Of a DNA stretch of 64,000 nucleotides, positions 10,813-55,484 are shown piece by piece. This stretch comes from Undaria pinnatifida (Eukaryota > Sar > Phaeophyceae > Laminariales > Alariaceae), in contig JABAKD010000022.1 of assembly GCA_012845835.1 (NCBI GenBank), forward strand, positions 11,736,718 through 11,800,717. The letters are read 5' to 3'. The notes under the pieces were generated by a model. The model was not told the DNA's origin and searched no databases. It worked only from the letters and a program-made list of their open reading frames with translations. The position numbers were made by a program, and so were the translations under genes. Each line of letters opens with the position of its first letter. Positions within the stretch are counted from its first letter, which is position 1.

Positions 10813-12140
10813 TGTAATAGAGTGTCAGTATAGCTGGCAATAGATTCGGTAAGATAGCCCGCAGAGTTATGGTCTATTGGGTCACAGGAAAATTCTCTTC
10901 AACGGAATACTCTGAGTGGAGCGGATAACCCGTAGAACCTAGCCAGAGCTTATACCAGGTACCACAAGAGCGTTCTCGGTAATGGAACGTTCCTCCTCTG
11001 GACAAGATAGATAGATAGAAGTAAGCGCTCATGGGAATATAGATTGAAGTAAGCGCTCATGGGAATATAGAACATCTAGGAGAACGTTCCTTGTACGTTC
11101 CATAGGTAAAGGTCCAGAAGAGAGCACACCAGCAATGCTGGGGTGAAGCGAACCCTGTGAGCCTCGCCCCACCCCCATGCTCTCACTCCTCCTCCTTTCC
11201 TGTCTCGTCGGGCTTCTCATGGCCCAATGCCAATAATAAGAAATCTACAAAGGAGAACCGGTGCTGTCTCCAAGCGAAGCTGATACCCCTGCGTCCCTTT
11301 CCTCTCACCTTCCGGCACCACGACTCTTTCACAATTGGCGTCGTCGGCATCTTTGCGCTCAATGGCCGCGCCCTTCGTGTTTTCGTAGGACGATTGCTAC
11401 TGGTATACCGTAGGTACATACCCCTTCTCGAGCTTTCACGGTTGTGAGCTCCATCATAGGGTTGTATTTCTTGCAATGAGGTATTTAAGCCTCATAATCA
11501 CGAGGTGTGGGGGAATGTATAGCCTCATGTCTTTGTTTCGAATAGCCGCATCTTCGACCCCCTTTCCCGGTCTTTTAGGATGGACTTTGTCGTCACCCTC
11601 CGACCGTCTTGAGGTCTGCATATACGACTATTCAGGGTGGGCTAATGTAATAGAGTGTCAGTATAGCTGGCAATAGATTCGGCAAGATAGCCCGCAGAGT
11701 TATGGTCTATTGGTCACAAGAAGATTCTCTTAAATGGAATACTCTGAGTGGAGCGGATAACCCGTTAAATCTAGCTAGCTTATACCAGGTACCACAAGAG
11801 CGTTCTCGGTAATGGAACGTTCCTCCTCTGGACAAGGTAGATGGAAGTATGCGCGTTAAGCGCTCATGGGAATATAGAACATCTAGGAGAACGTCCCTTG
11901 TACGTTCCATAGGTAAAGGTCCAGAAGAGAGCACACCAGCAATGCTGGGGTGAAGCGAACTCTGTGAGCCTCGCCCCACCCCCATGCTCTCACTCCTCCT
12001 CCTTTCCTGTCTCGTCGGGCTTCTCATGGCCCAATGCCAATAATAAGAAATCTACAAAGGAGAACCGGTGCTGTCTCCAAGCGAAGCTGATACCCCTGCG
12101 TCCCTTTCCTCTCACCTTCCGGCACCACGACTTTTTCACA
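10813..12140 (+). mobile_element. TRIM-type LTR element, family 1
   Basis: Direct repeats 10813-11333 (521 bp) and 11646-12140 (495 bp) begin TGTAATAGAGTG and end CTTTTTCACA or CTCTTTCACA (TG..CA). The interior is only 312 bp and non-coding. Just after the 5' repeat is ATTGGCGTCGTCGGCATC, a candidate primer site; the 3' repeat is preceded by CAGGGTGGGCTAA, a weak purine tract. The flanking bases (TAGG left, TAGA right) match imperfectly as a duplication. The two repeats have diverged by small indels, including a duplicated AAGTAAGCGCTCATGGG block in the first. Another copy lies at 53415-54055 in reverse. Confidence 0.85.
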
Positions 12141-13159
12141 TAGATAGGGCTACCAATAATCACCCGCTTTTCATCTCACCTCGCCCCGCCCCGCTGGGCG
12201 CCATTTCTCCCAGGCGCAGCGAAGCCAGGCCAAAAACGACTCCAAGCATTTCGAGTTAAACCCTCTCCTTGTACTCGTGTATTATTCTGTTTTTGTTGTA
12301 GTGACGTTGTTGTGTCTATCGGCTGTCCTACCACTGATCGTCCCCGCTTCGCTTCCCCCCCCCCCCCGGCCCACCAGCCCTGCCCCGCTGGACACCATTC
12401 ATCTCCAGTCCAGTTAAAACCAAGCCATAAACGCCTCCACGCACTTTAAGCGAAACCCTGTTGGCATTACCGCGCAGCAGGAATTTTTATTGTGTCTGGC
12501 CCACATACACTCGCGGCCCTCTCCTAAGAAAGAAGCTCCACGAGATTCTTCAGCTCGGCTTTTTTTCGGGGAAAACAGGCAATTCGGGCGCGGTTGTACC
12601 AAAGTTAGGTTGGAACACACCCTTCTTTCTGAATTAATAAATCTGCTACCGACCCTACCATAAGGAGCACCATGATAAACTCGGCTTGAGATTTCCGGGC
12701 ATACAAGAAATTCGGGAGCGGTTACTATAAAAGTTATTGTGAAACACATTTGATCTCAAAGGTAAGAAAAAATCTAGCCTGTGCCAGCATCTCATCCCCG
12801 TTTTAGTAATATTATGCAAAGAGCCGATACCGCTGTACCACCAGCCTTAGTCAGCATCCCGACTTCATGTTGCCTACCACTACCACTTATCGCTTCGGCC
12901 GAAGAGCGGGGTGATGCTTGCGGCGGGCATCCTCTTTTTTTCGTATTTGAGGACCGTTACTGCTAAACAATACCAGGTACAGTTTTCCTATTTGGGGGGA
13001 GATACTGGTGTACCACTTCCACTGATGGAACACACCCGTTCGAAAATAATAACTTATAATATAGCCTGGGCCAGTATCCCAGTTTCTTATTTGTGTCCGG
13101 GTTTCTTATTTATGGAGGGCCGATACTGTTGTGCCTGGTACTCTGGTACACCATTACCA
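12141..13159. other. 3' flank of the DUF1995 gene
   Basis: Mostly unrecognised sequence with a C run at about 12355-12367. At 12785-12930 lies a degenerate copy of the 3' end of the last DUF1995 exon and the sequence after it (compare 13060-13225; both share ACCACTACCACT and a GCGGGGTGATG-like block). No separate gene seen. Confidence 0.55.
12785..12930 (-). pseudogene. Degenerate partial copy of the last DUF1995 exon and its 3' flank
   Basis: Aligns by eye with 13060-13225: CAGTATC-like, GCCGATAC, then ACTACCACT and the CGAAGAG-GGGTGATG block that, in the real exon, encodes the C-terminal ITPLFGRSDQW. The copy keeps only the exon end and lies downstream of the gene, so it is a tandem duplication of the gene terminus. 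Confidence 0.6.
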
Positions 13160-31013
<17,854 letters not shown>

Positions 31014-32956
31014 CGCAGGGAGGTAGTCACCGGCAGGGGGCTCAAGGGGCGGTATGGTGGGGATGAGGGGGGGTAGAGCAAGGCACGCTCCTAGCTCAGA
31101 GGCGGCGGGATTATTTCGAGATGCAAGATGAGAGTTGCGAAAAGGTGCGAAATGAGGCGATCTGATTGGCTGAAATTATTGTATAGTCCCCGAAAAATTA
31201 AATTTTCTAATAAAAATGGAACTCCTAATTGTGGTAAGCGAGGGCAAAAGGCCAGTGGGTCAACAGCACACAGCGGGCGACAGGTGCTCCATTCGGCGAG
31301 GAAAGGAGACCGGATCTGAAGGATCAGCTGGTGCCGAGTGTTGATGGCCTCCGAAGGAAGTGCCATATTTGTTTCAGGTAATAATTCCAACGGTCGCAGG
31401 CGGTGCAAATTTACGAACTGGCTGGCTGAGAGATATCAAACCGCCGAAAATGTGAGAGTCCGAAAGCAGGCAAGGGGAGGTCGCGAGGGAGGGCGCCGCT
31501 GCTTCGTGTGTAAGCATGAAAGCAACGATGTAGCATGGTCGCGACTAGGAGATGAGGGCAGCAGCAGTTCATCACGGTGACAATGGGGAAATGTGTTCGG
31601 ACTTTCGATATTTCCAGAAAAAAGTCCACAAGGCACGAGCTGTCTGTTGCTGCTGTAGACTAACGGTCTGGGTCGTAAGTCGTTGGGGGTTGAAGGCAAA
31701 CCACGAGCACACCTACCAGTACGTGGCAGATACATAGCTGTACGTGGGGTTGGTATCCTCAAGTGTCATGGCTGAGCTGCTGCTGCCGCCACCGGCTGTA
31801 GTCGGGGTGGTGTCGCACCCCGCAAGTCGCTGCTATGAGTGCGAAACCTGTCCAGTATGGAACAAAGGATCAACCGTTTGACCATTGCAATACTGAACGA
31901 GTACGATATGATACCGATTCGAGCAACAGAGAGGATTCGCTGCTGTACCAGGTGGGACAGGTAGAAGCACGCCAGCAGCGCTACTACAGAGCAGCAGCAG
32001 CAGTTAAAGGCTGCGCTAAGATAGACCTCTTGACTGCTATGGCGCGACATGTATGTATGATGGTGCAAGCTGTTATTTCTGCATTAACGACATCCTGGTA
32101 TATAGTCTATGGCATTTAGCTCACAATGACACCGTCTGTAATATGCTAAAACGAACTGCTGTCTGGACCTTTTTGAACCCCTGCAACTCCCATTTTTGTT
32201 GGAAGCGCGGTCTCACGAACCCTCTACACGGACGTTGGGGCGAGCAACGAGCAATGTGCGTGCAGTACGAGCATAAAACATGCTGCGAGCGTTTTGTACA
32301 ACTCCTTGCAGAGTAGAGAGACCCTATCTGCAACACCACCTTGCAAAAATAATCTTACAACGCCACGACTGCTGTCTGATTGGTGTGAGGCTGGCCTGTC
32401 GACCGACCGGTTTTGTGTTTGGGAAAACGCCGTCGAACAAAATTGACGATTATTATTAAGCATCCGCCACGTGGGATAGTCTGGGCTGCTAGGGTTGGGG
32501 ATGTGAGCGAAGTGTAACAGAAGGATGTGTACGGCACACGGCACGTGTTCAGCACGATGATACTTGAAACTTGAGTTGCTGGTTCTTCCTACAAGTAGCA
32601 AGACCGCAATTGTCGCTTTTTTGGTCGCCATACTTCACCTCAAGTCCCAAAGGGTTCAATTGACAACTCAATACCCGTGCATGGTCGGTGAAAAACCCGA
32701 CGTTCTCCTAACCGGCATGGTAGGGATGCGAGGGTCTATGGCCCTGCCACCGCGGCCATGTGGAATACGATCATTACAACCTCTCCAATTCCCTGCGCAC
32801 CCCCTCCCCTTTGCAACGGAACGCCCACATCAGCAGCAGGAGCAGGAGCAGGAGGTGGTGGAGGAGGAGTGGACTAAACAGCCTATTCGAGCATTTTCCT
32901 TGAACAAGATAGCTAAATAGTAGTAGGTCTACTGTAGGAGGAAGGGCGCACGAAAG
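31014..32956. promoter_or_regulatory. Divergent intergenic region between the DUF1995 and RRP6 genes
   Basis: About 1.9 kb between the start of the minus-strand signal-peptide exon and the RRP6 ATG. Must hold the RRP6 promoter and, if exon 1 is right, the DUF1995 promoter. No TATA box or named element can be assigned with confidence. A 118-codon plus-strand frame ends at 32920, 36 bp before the RRP6 ATG; it has no known domain and could be leader sequence or chance. Confidence 0.5.
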
Positions 32957-48591
<15,635 letters not shown>

Positions 48592-50030
48592 AGGCCACGT
48601 TAAAACTGCTGCCACGTTTTGGGGGACAAAACAGTTGGAACTAGTCTAGGATTTTCTTTTCTGGTAGAAAAAGGGTTATTATTTCCCTTTTGTTGGCAAT
48701 ATGTACTGCAGAAAGTACCCAGCAGCTCCAATTTTTCCGAGTAGATTATGGCCAAGAAACGTGTGGGTCAAGTTCATTACCCCTTAAGGATCGTGTACTC
48801 GAAAATTTGAAGGACAATTTCCTGGAATGTGGAATGTGAAGTGTGCTCATTCCGATTAGTTTTGTCGCCAATAAAAATGTGGATCAAACGTTCCCCTACT
48901 TGAGAAACGGCACACACACGTTTGGGGGGGCAAAACATCTGGAAATACATACCAGGTAGTGAGAGATCATTTTTCGTAGTAGGGAAAGGGTGGAAGGGCC
49001 ATCATACTAACATCACACTAACTACCGGGATTTCCCGGTAACATGGGTGAATGCTCTTTTCCTGGAGTTGTGGAGTGAGTGCGTTGGAAGCTGGTACCAT
49101 GTAGTTACACACAATAGGGTGCCTCTGTAGGCGCCGGCGAGTGGGACAAGATGCCCGACGCTCTTTTACGTACCAGGTATGATACCTGGTATATTTGAGT
49201 TTTTTTTTTCCAAGTTTAGGTGTGCTCATAGGAAGTATGCGCGCGGTAGGTGGCAAGGTAGCAGCAGCAGGGGACCGGAAGAGCGTCTGTTGCCTTCTGG
49301 GTGTTCGATGGTGAGGAGGGAAGGAGGGAGGGAGGGAGGGAGGGAGGAAGGGGGGGAGGGGCCATCAAGGCGCTGAACGAAAACGTATTTTCTCTGCGAA
49401 ATTACGGGGTTGTTCGGTTCAGACAGGCAGGCAGGCAAGTCGACGCTCCCTCAGGAGGACTTGCTCCCTCGCAGTGCTTTCTGCTACGGTTACCACTGTC
49501 GAACGGCTATACAGTCGGTAGTTGCTCCTCTATAGTGCCGGTTGAGTAGTGCCGGTGACCCGATATAGTGCCTGTGAATCGCTTGACACAGATAGGAACA
49601 ACCAGTAGTGTCAGAAGGCGGAGTAGTGCCTGTTGCCGCTATATTGCCGGTGTTTCCGGGTGGCATGTGACGGTGCTATCGTAGAGGGAACACTGACAGT
49701 GGTATGGGACACACTTGGTATTTATATTAGGCAAGATAAGGTGGATAGTAGACTGTCGACGGGAGACGGCGGTCGAACGCGAACGCTTGCTTCGGGCGAG
49801 GCGTGTCTACGTTTGGGGGGTGTTAGGGGTGCTGGGAGCGTCGGGCGCCTCCTGGTACAATCAATAAATTCTACGATAACAAGAGGCACAATCCATGAAA
49901 AGCGCACAAGAGATACCGTACGGACAACACGCAAGATATCACACACCCTGAGACGACCAAAGACGTCAGGAGACGGTCAGTTAAGGAAAAACGTCCAGCG
50001 GCCAAGGGTCTCAAACCAAGCGTTCCATAC
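48592..50030. other. Gene-free 3' flank of RRP6
   Basis: No poly(A) signal can be named with confidence. At 49171-49190 lies the palindrome TACCAGGTATGATACCTGGTA. A GGGA-rich purine block is at 49316-49360. A block of GTAGTGCCGGTTG/CTATAGTGCC repeats (49490-49690) has a relative at 56785-56950. No gene recognised. Confidence 0.55.
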
Positions 50031-50039
50031 TAAAACTTG

Positions 50040-50380
50040 GTAGTTTGGCGCCAAGTTAAGGTAAGTTAGTGGGAAAATGCCGTCTGTCAATGGGTGACAG
50101 TGCCGTCTCCACACTAAAGCCTAGTAGATTAGCGTCAGTCAAGGTAATTTATTGGCAAAATGCCGTCGTTCAAGGGGTCAAAGTGCCGTCTCCACACTAA
50201 AACCTACCTGGTACGTAGTAGATTAGCGTCAGTCAAGGTAATTTATTGAAAAAATGCCGTCGGTCAAGGGGTCAAGGTGCCGCCTCCACACTAAAACCTA
50301 GTAGTTTGGCGTCAGTCAAGGCAAATTATTGGAAAGTTACCGTCGGTCAAGGGCTGAAAGTGCCGTCTCCTGATGATATA
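50040..50380. repeat. Four tandem ~93-bp units with CCGTC core
   Basis: Each unit has GTCAGTCAAGGTAATTTATT, AATGCCGTCGGTCAAGGGGT and GTGCCGTCTCCACACTAAAA. Related TTGACGG...GTGCCGTCAA pieces are at 17460-17580 and 27660-27760, so the satellite probably arose from a dispersed short element. Confidence 0.8.
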
Positions 50381-50599
50381 TTTGCCTGAGACGATCGTCA
50401 GAGCCGAATTTCTCGAAAGCAACGGAGGTATACAATATGTACACACACTCTACGGTTGGCGTGCACTGGCTCTTTTTTTTTGCGTTCTGAGGGCGGTGGC
50501 CTGAGGAGCTCCATTCATACGTCACCCAACAAAAATAAACTGATTTTGAGCAAAAACTAAAAGTACATGCTCTTAGTGGGGTGATGAACAAGCCCGCGT

Positions 50600-51400
50600 G
50601 TGGCCTTTACGAAACCATAATCATTTTGCAAAATGTTGCAACAAAATGACAATTCTCCGACGACGATTTTGGGTTAACGAGCCCCGTCATTCGGAGAAGA
50701 ATGTTTCGATTCGGCCGAAAAGTACTGCCTCTCTATTAATTCCGCACGGACAACAAAAGGGGACCAGGGCTACGAGATACCATATATATTAAGGGTCGCT
50801 TTCTTTTCTTTTTTTTCGGCTGTGGAAGGGCGCTCGGGGTCACTCGCGCGAGTGAGTGTGCGATCCCCCAGTCAGTTCCTTTGCGGTCTCAAAAGTTTTT
50901 TTTTCGTGCTTTTGAACACTTTGCGAACATGAATCCGCAATGAAAAGGTAAAAAAAGCTAAAACAAAAATCGTCTAAAAAAGGCCTTGTGTCCGCCGTGA
51001 GGGTATAATAATAGTGTCACTCGTGCGAGAGTGGCTCAAGCTCGGTGGTGGTGGAAGACGCGTGCTGCGATAGATGTAGGTAGCACTTTTTGGCTGTTTT
51101 TTTTTCTGAGAAACGACGGGGCTGCTGAATACGAAATTGTCGGAATTTTTCGTTCATTTTTTTCGCATGACTTCGCTCGTGGTGTATTGTACACCTACCA
51201 GTAGATAATAAGTCCATGGTATTTTTCGTCTGGTGTATGAGGCAGTTTTTGTTTTTCCTCCAAATCAGTTTTTGGGCAGAGAGGTCTCAAGCTCCCAAAA
51301 ACCCCAGAAAAAAAGCGGTGTACCCTCTATCATCGTAACGCACGCACCCCCCTCCCCCAACCGTACGCAGTAGTAGTCTTGGTCGAAAATGCTGCTGACT
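50600..51400. repeat. More copies of the two dispersed modules
   Basis: Module 1 at 50655-50745 (+) and 51075-51160 (-); module 2 at 51225-51345 (+, with CTCCAAATCAGTTTTTGGGC). Further module 1 copies lie near 52520-52695, 54550-54740, 57530-57615, 61140-61225 and 62530-62625. No genes. Confidence 0.7.
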
Positions 51401-51888
51401 TTCATCTTCCACAGACGCGTCGCTACTACTATATATCTAGGCGTTTCGCCCCCCCTTTTTCGATAAAATCAGCTGACGACGTATGTATGTCACATGCTAC
51501 ACGGCACCCAGGTGCGGCATTTATTTTCTCTGAGGCATCCTCCCCACCAGAAGAAGGAGACGAATGCTACGATGATGACAGGCTGGGGCAGATAGCACTT
51601 TTAGGCCAATTTTTTTTCTGAATGACACCAAGACTCTCCTTAAAACGGGGAAACGTTAATAATAATCCAAGGACCAAAAATGGTTGGTGAATAAAAAATT
51701 GGGGAAGAATATATAGTAGAGAGTTTTGTATGTATCGTTGCAGCAGGCAAGTCTTGTTTACTATGATCCTCCGGTGTAGTTGACCAAAAAAGTAATCGGA
51801 ATGTCGTTCGTGTTTTGCAAAATGATGGTTTTGTATACCTGGGGCCGCGGACAGGTTCGGTCACTACCAACCACCGGATTTGGTTGAG

Positions 51889-52273
51889 GAATTAGTGGGA
51901 TAATTTGTCTGTTTGACCACTTACTTGCAAAAGGTTAACCCATAGCTTACCCAAACCAAGTCTTATAACACTCTCTCCCCCTGAAACGGCAGGATAGCAG
52001 GTCGGCCGGATATACGAGCGGACCTGCCAATATGTCCAAGCCGTTTCATTTCCTGGGTATACCGGGGAGAGTATTTTTCAAGTTCGGCATGGACGGGGAA
52101 AGTCTGAAAAAGTTTATTATGGTGGATGTGGGAGTCGAACCCACGACCCCAAAAACCCACATGGTCTGTCGACGACGCCATTTGTTGAGGAGTAAGTGAG
52201 GGGTAATCAGCCCGTTTGACCACTTGCAAAAGGTTCACCAACAGCTTTTACCCAAACTAAGCCTTATATAACA
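51889..52273 (-). mobile_element. 385-bp TRIM-type element, family 2
   Basis: Minus orientation. Direct repeats of ~91 bp (52273-52183) and ~82 bp (51970-51889) begin TGTTATATAAGG or TGTTATAAGAC and end CTCAACA or CTCAACCA. The interior is 212 bp. Just after the 5' repeat comes AATGGCGTCGTCGACAGACC, sharing TGGCGTCGTCG with the candidate primer site of TRIM family 1. Just before the 3' repeat is CAGGGGGAGAGAG, a good polypurine tract. The interior also holds a tRNA-like T arm (GTGGGTTCGACTCCCAC, 52126-52144). No convincing target duplication, so either the ends are slightly misplaced or the insertion is old. Confidence 0.7.
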
Positions 52274-52709
52274 GTTTCACATTTATTTATTTACTTTTTT
52301 GCTGAAAAAAACAGTTTTTGTGGGGTGAGGTATGCCAACCATCGTTGTTTTGTCAAGCCACCCCACTCCTTCAGAAGGCCAAAAAAGAGCCATATAAGAG
52401 TGCATCTCTAGACCGTACGTAGCATGTGTGCGTTGAATAGACGCGCGCTACGATGGAGAGGTCTACACGTGTAGCGCTTTCTTTTCCTTTTTTTTTTTTC
52501 GTTTTTGGGCCATCCCCCACGCAGCAGATTCTAAGAATTTTCGGAGCTCCTAACATAAGAAGAGCTCAATATATCACCCGGAAAATGACTTTGAAGGTAT
52601 TCGTTCGCACCACCCGACCAACACTTCCATGCGGACGCGTGCTACGATGCTAGAGGTATACCTTTCTTTGGCGAAGATGTTTTTTTAATGACGGGGCGAC
52701 CGTTCGTTC

Positions 52710-53030
52710 GGTCGCCCCGGTGGCGTATCAGGTTATCCTCGAGCCTGGTATAATAGGTCAGTTTCGTGAGTTCGAATCCCCCCGGGTGCATACTCGTGTA
52801 AATTCTTGGGGACTTTTTCTTGTGCAAAAATTGACTTGCGGAAAGCGCGAAAGCGTGAGTTAGCAACATTCGATGAAAAATCGACGAGCAGTGGGATTGC
52901 TGAACCCTATGCGCGATAAAAATTGAAGGCAAGAACCGGGGGGAAGAAGGGACGACACCGTGACCACGGCTTGTCCAGAAGCTGGAAAGTAGAAGTGTGC
53001 AAAAAAAGAGAAAAAAACAAACAAACAAAC
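52710..53030 (+). mobile_element. tRNA-derived SINE, copy 1
   Basis: Head resembles a tRNA gene: box A-like TGGCGTATCAGG (52721-52732) and box B-like GAGTTCGAATCCC (52768-52780), the internal RNA polymerase III promoter. The body continues with CTTGCGGAAAGCGCG and GGGATTGCTGAACCCTATGC. It ends in an A-rich tail (AAAAAAAGAGAAAAAAACAA, then ACAAACAAAC). It is inserted inside a copy of dispersed module 1. A homologue in the opposite orientation lies at 61354-61660 with the same head, body and tail. The parent tRNA is not identifiable by eye. Confidence 0.85.
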
Positions 53031-53414
53031 TCGTCGGAAATGGGCTATTTTGTTTTGCATGGTTCTCGTTGTGTACCTAGGCCATGGGGATTGTTCATCC
53101 GGTACTTGAAGTTTTTTTTTTCTTCTCCAAATCAGTTTTTGGGTCAAGACATGTCTTAAGCTCCTAAATTGAGGAACCCCTCCAAAAAAAAGTTGTTGGC
53201 TCACCTCTTTTGTATCACGCGTCTGCGTTAATCCTAAAACAATATATTATACACTCGTGAAATGATCACACTAGCCAATAGTTCCACACTTTTAAGGAGC
53301 TCAATCGGCCAGGAAAAAAATATTGGCAAAAAACTGCAGCACCTGACACTATATATAGAGGGAAGACTCGTCTACTGAATGACGGACATATGATAAGTGG
53401 TGGTGCCGGGAAGG

Positions 53415-54055
53415 TGTGAGGGAAGGGACGCAGGGGTATCAGCTTCGCTTGGAGACAGCACCGGTTCTTCTTGGTAGATTTCTTATTATTATTGGCGTTG
53501 AGCTAGGAGAAGCTCGAGGAGACAGGAAAGGAGGAGCGAGAGCATGGGGGTGGGGTGAGGCTCACAGAGTTCGCTCCCCCCCAGCATTGCTGCTGTGCTC
53601 TCTCTTCTGGACCTTTACCTATGGAACATACAAGGAATATTCTTCTAGAGATATTCTATATTCCTATATGGGTGCTTAAGGCGCTTACATCTATCGATCT
53701 TGTCCAGAGAAGGAACGTTCCATTTTACCGAGAACACTCTTGTAGTATAAGCTACTGTAGCTAGAGAGTGCGGGTTACCTTCTCTCAGAATATTCCGTTT
53801 AAGAGAATCTTCTTGTGGCCGAATACCAGGACTCTGCGAGCTATCTTACCGCATCTATTGGCAGCTATACTGACACTCTATTACACTCGCCCACCCTGAA
53901 TAATAGTCGTACATGCAGACCTCAAGACGGTCGAAGGCCACCTGGCGACAAAGTTCATCCTAAAAGACCGGGGAAGGGGGTCGAAAATGCGGCTATTTGA
54001 AACAAAGACATGAGGCTATAGGTTCCCCCACACCTCGTAATGAGGCCTAAACGTC
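53415..54055 (-). mobile_element. Partial copy of TRIM family 1
   Basis: 53415-53885 is a reverse-oriented LTR of the 10813-12140 family (TGTGAGGGAAGG to CTCTATTACA on the plus strand). It is followed to about 54055 by the matching interior (CATGAGGCTATAGG, CACACCTCGTAATGAGGC). The other LTR is missing. More diverged than the two family members at 10.8-12.1 kb are from each other. Confidence 0.82.
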
Positions 54056-54129
54056 ACGGATAGGACCATTCACGATCACGGCTGGCTGCGCTCAACCCGA
54101 CATCCTCGGATTCTCAAATGATATTTTTG

Positions 54130-54740
54130 CAATACATTTTGTTGTACACCTATTATTAACCCCTTTGAAATCGAGCGCCCCAAAATCCCTCCCTACACTA
54201 AATTCAAGAAATAAGTTCGTCCCCCATGAAAATGGGTTTCCAGTTGTAAAGGCGTTGTTAATGGGTCACGGGATTGCTCATGGAGGAGCACTCCTTCTAA
54301 TTTCTCCAATGTGATCAGTTTTGTGGGCGAAAAGATTATGGGGAGCTCTCCAAGTGAAGAGAGCCTCAGGAAATAAATGATGCACCGATACAATCGCGTG
54401 GGTCACGAGAGAGTTCTAGAATCTATAATACCTCTCAAAACTCAAAAACTGATTCGTCAAATAATAAATCGAAAAAGCGCAACTTGGTTCGAACAGACGC
54501 CATGGCTATCTTCCCGGTAAGAAACACATTATTCATGCTGCTGAAAACAAGAATGACACTTCCCACGGTTTTGGATTAACGCCTTTACAAAACAACTGGA
54601 AACCCCTTTTAGGGACAAATTTACTTGAAATTAGTATAGGGAGATATTTGGGAGCTTTAAAGGGGTTACGGGGCCCCGTCATTCAGAAAACAAAAATGGC
54701 CAAAAGTACTATCAATACCTCTATCGTGTAGCACGCGTCA
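54130..54740. repeat. Inverted pair of short dispersed repeats
   Basis: AACCCCTTTGAAATCGAGCG through GGGTTTCCAGTTGTAAAGGC (54155-54265) faces an inverted copy (GCCTTTACAAAACAACTGG, 54575-54675), followed by dispersed module 1. Same family inside the TIR element at 40195. No gene. Confidence 0.7.
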
Positions 54741-55454
54741 GCCTCGACAATCGCCCGAGGCGGTGGGCGTGTCGTCGTGTGTTCAGCTTCTCCAGCTAGC
54801 TCCACGGACAAGCGAATAGTGGCTTTCCATTAACAAAACGGCCGGCCGAAAGGCCCAACTTGACCAATCAGACAGTGGTGTATTGCATGATTTCTGTTGC
54901 AAGGTGGTGCTGTATTTATTCGGGGCCTCTTATGCCATGAAAGGAGTTTCAAATATTAATAGATACACCGCGAAGCCATGGCAGGAGCTCCACGTTTTAG
55001 CGAAGCCAAGGTCCCTCTCTTTGCGGAAATGACAGTTTTTGTTTTACCGCCATACCATTGGTCGCACGTCACACCCCATGTAGGTTACATCGACAAAATA
55101 GCCACGGGTAGGAGTTCCGCCTTGCAGCAAAGCTAACATTCCACCAGCAAAAGCTACTTGCAACTAAAAACACTTGCAATTAAAAACAATGCCACAAGAT
55201 TTTCATCTCAAGCACCCAAGCCAGGGTTCCATCAGCAAAAGCCACGTGTCGCAATAAAAAATGCCACTCCAGGAGATCCAACCTGCACCGAGGCCATGCC
55301 AGAAGTTTCGATCATCAATCAGCAATGACACGCCCGGAGTCCCAGAGTTGCACGACAAAAGGGGAACACGTGCTGCTGTAGGCACAACATTTTTTTGGTC
55401 AATTTTTATGTTGCACGTCGGCCAAAGACCCAACCCGACCCTAACTCTGCCAGT

Positions 55455-55484
55455 AGCCCTAACCCTAACCCTAACCCTAACCCT
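55455..55484. repeat. Interstitial TAACCC telomere-like tract
   Basis: About five CCCTAA units in the same orientation as the 24222 tract. Confidence 0.85.

Noticed and set aside
10813-11333. Frames of 60-110 codons inside the TRIM LTRs
   Set aside because: Not conserved in frame between the three LTR copies (indels shift them).
50040-50380. Tandem ~93-bp repeats as a possible CRISPR-like array
   Set aside because: Whole units repeat with no unique spacers, and the genome is eukaryotic.
52119-52190. Possible tRNA gene on the minus strand (GTGGGTTCGACTCCCAC T arm)
   Set aside because: The D arm and anticodon stem do not pair and the 5' acceptor strand is missing, so it is treated as a tRNA-like fragment inside the TRIM.
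52710-52785. SINE head as a functional tRNA gene
   Set aside because: Acceptor and anticodon stems do not form a canonical cloverleaf, and the sequence continues into a repeated body with an A tail, as in a SINE.
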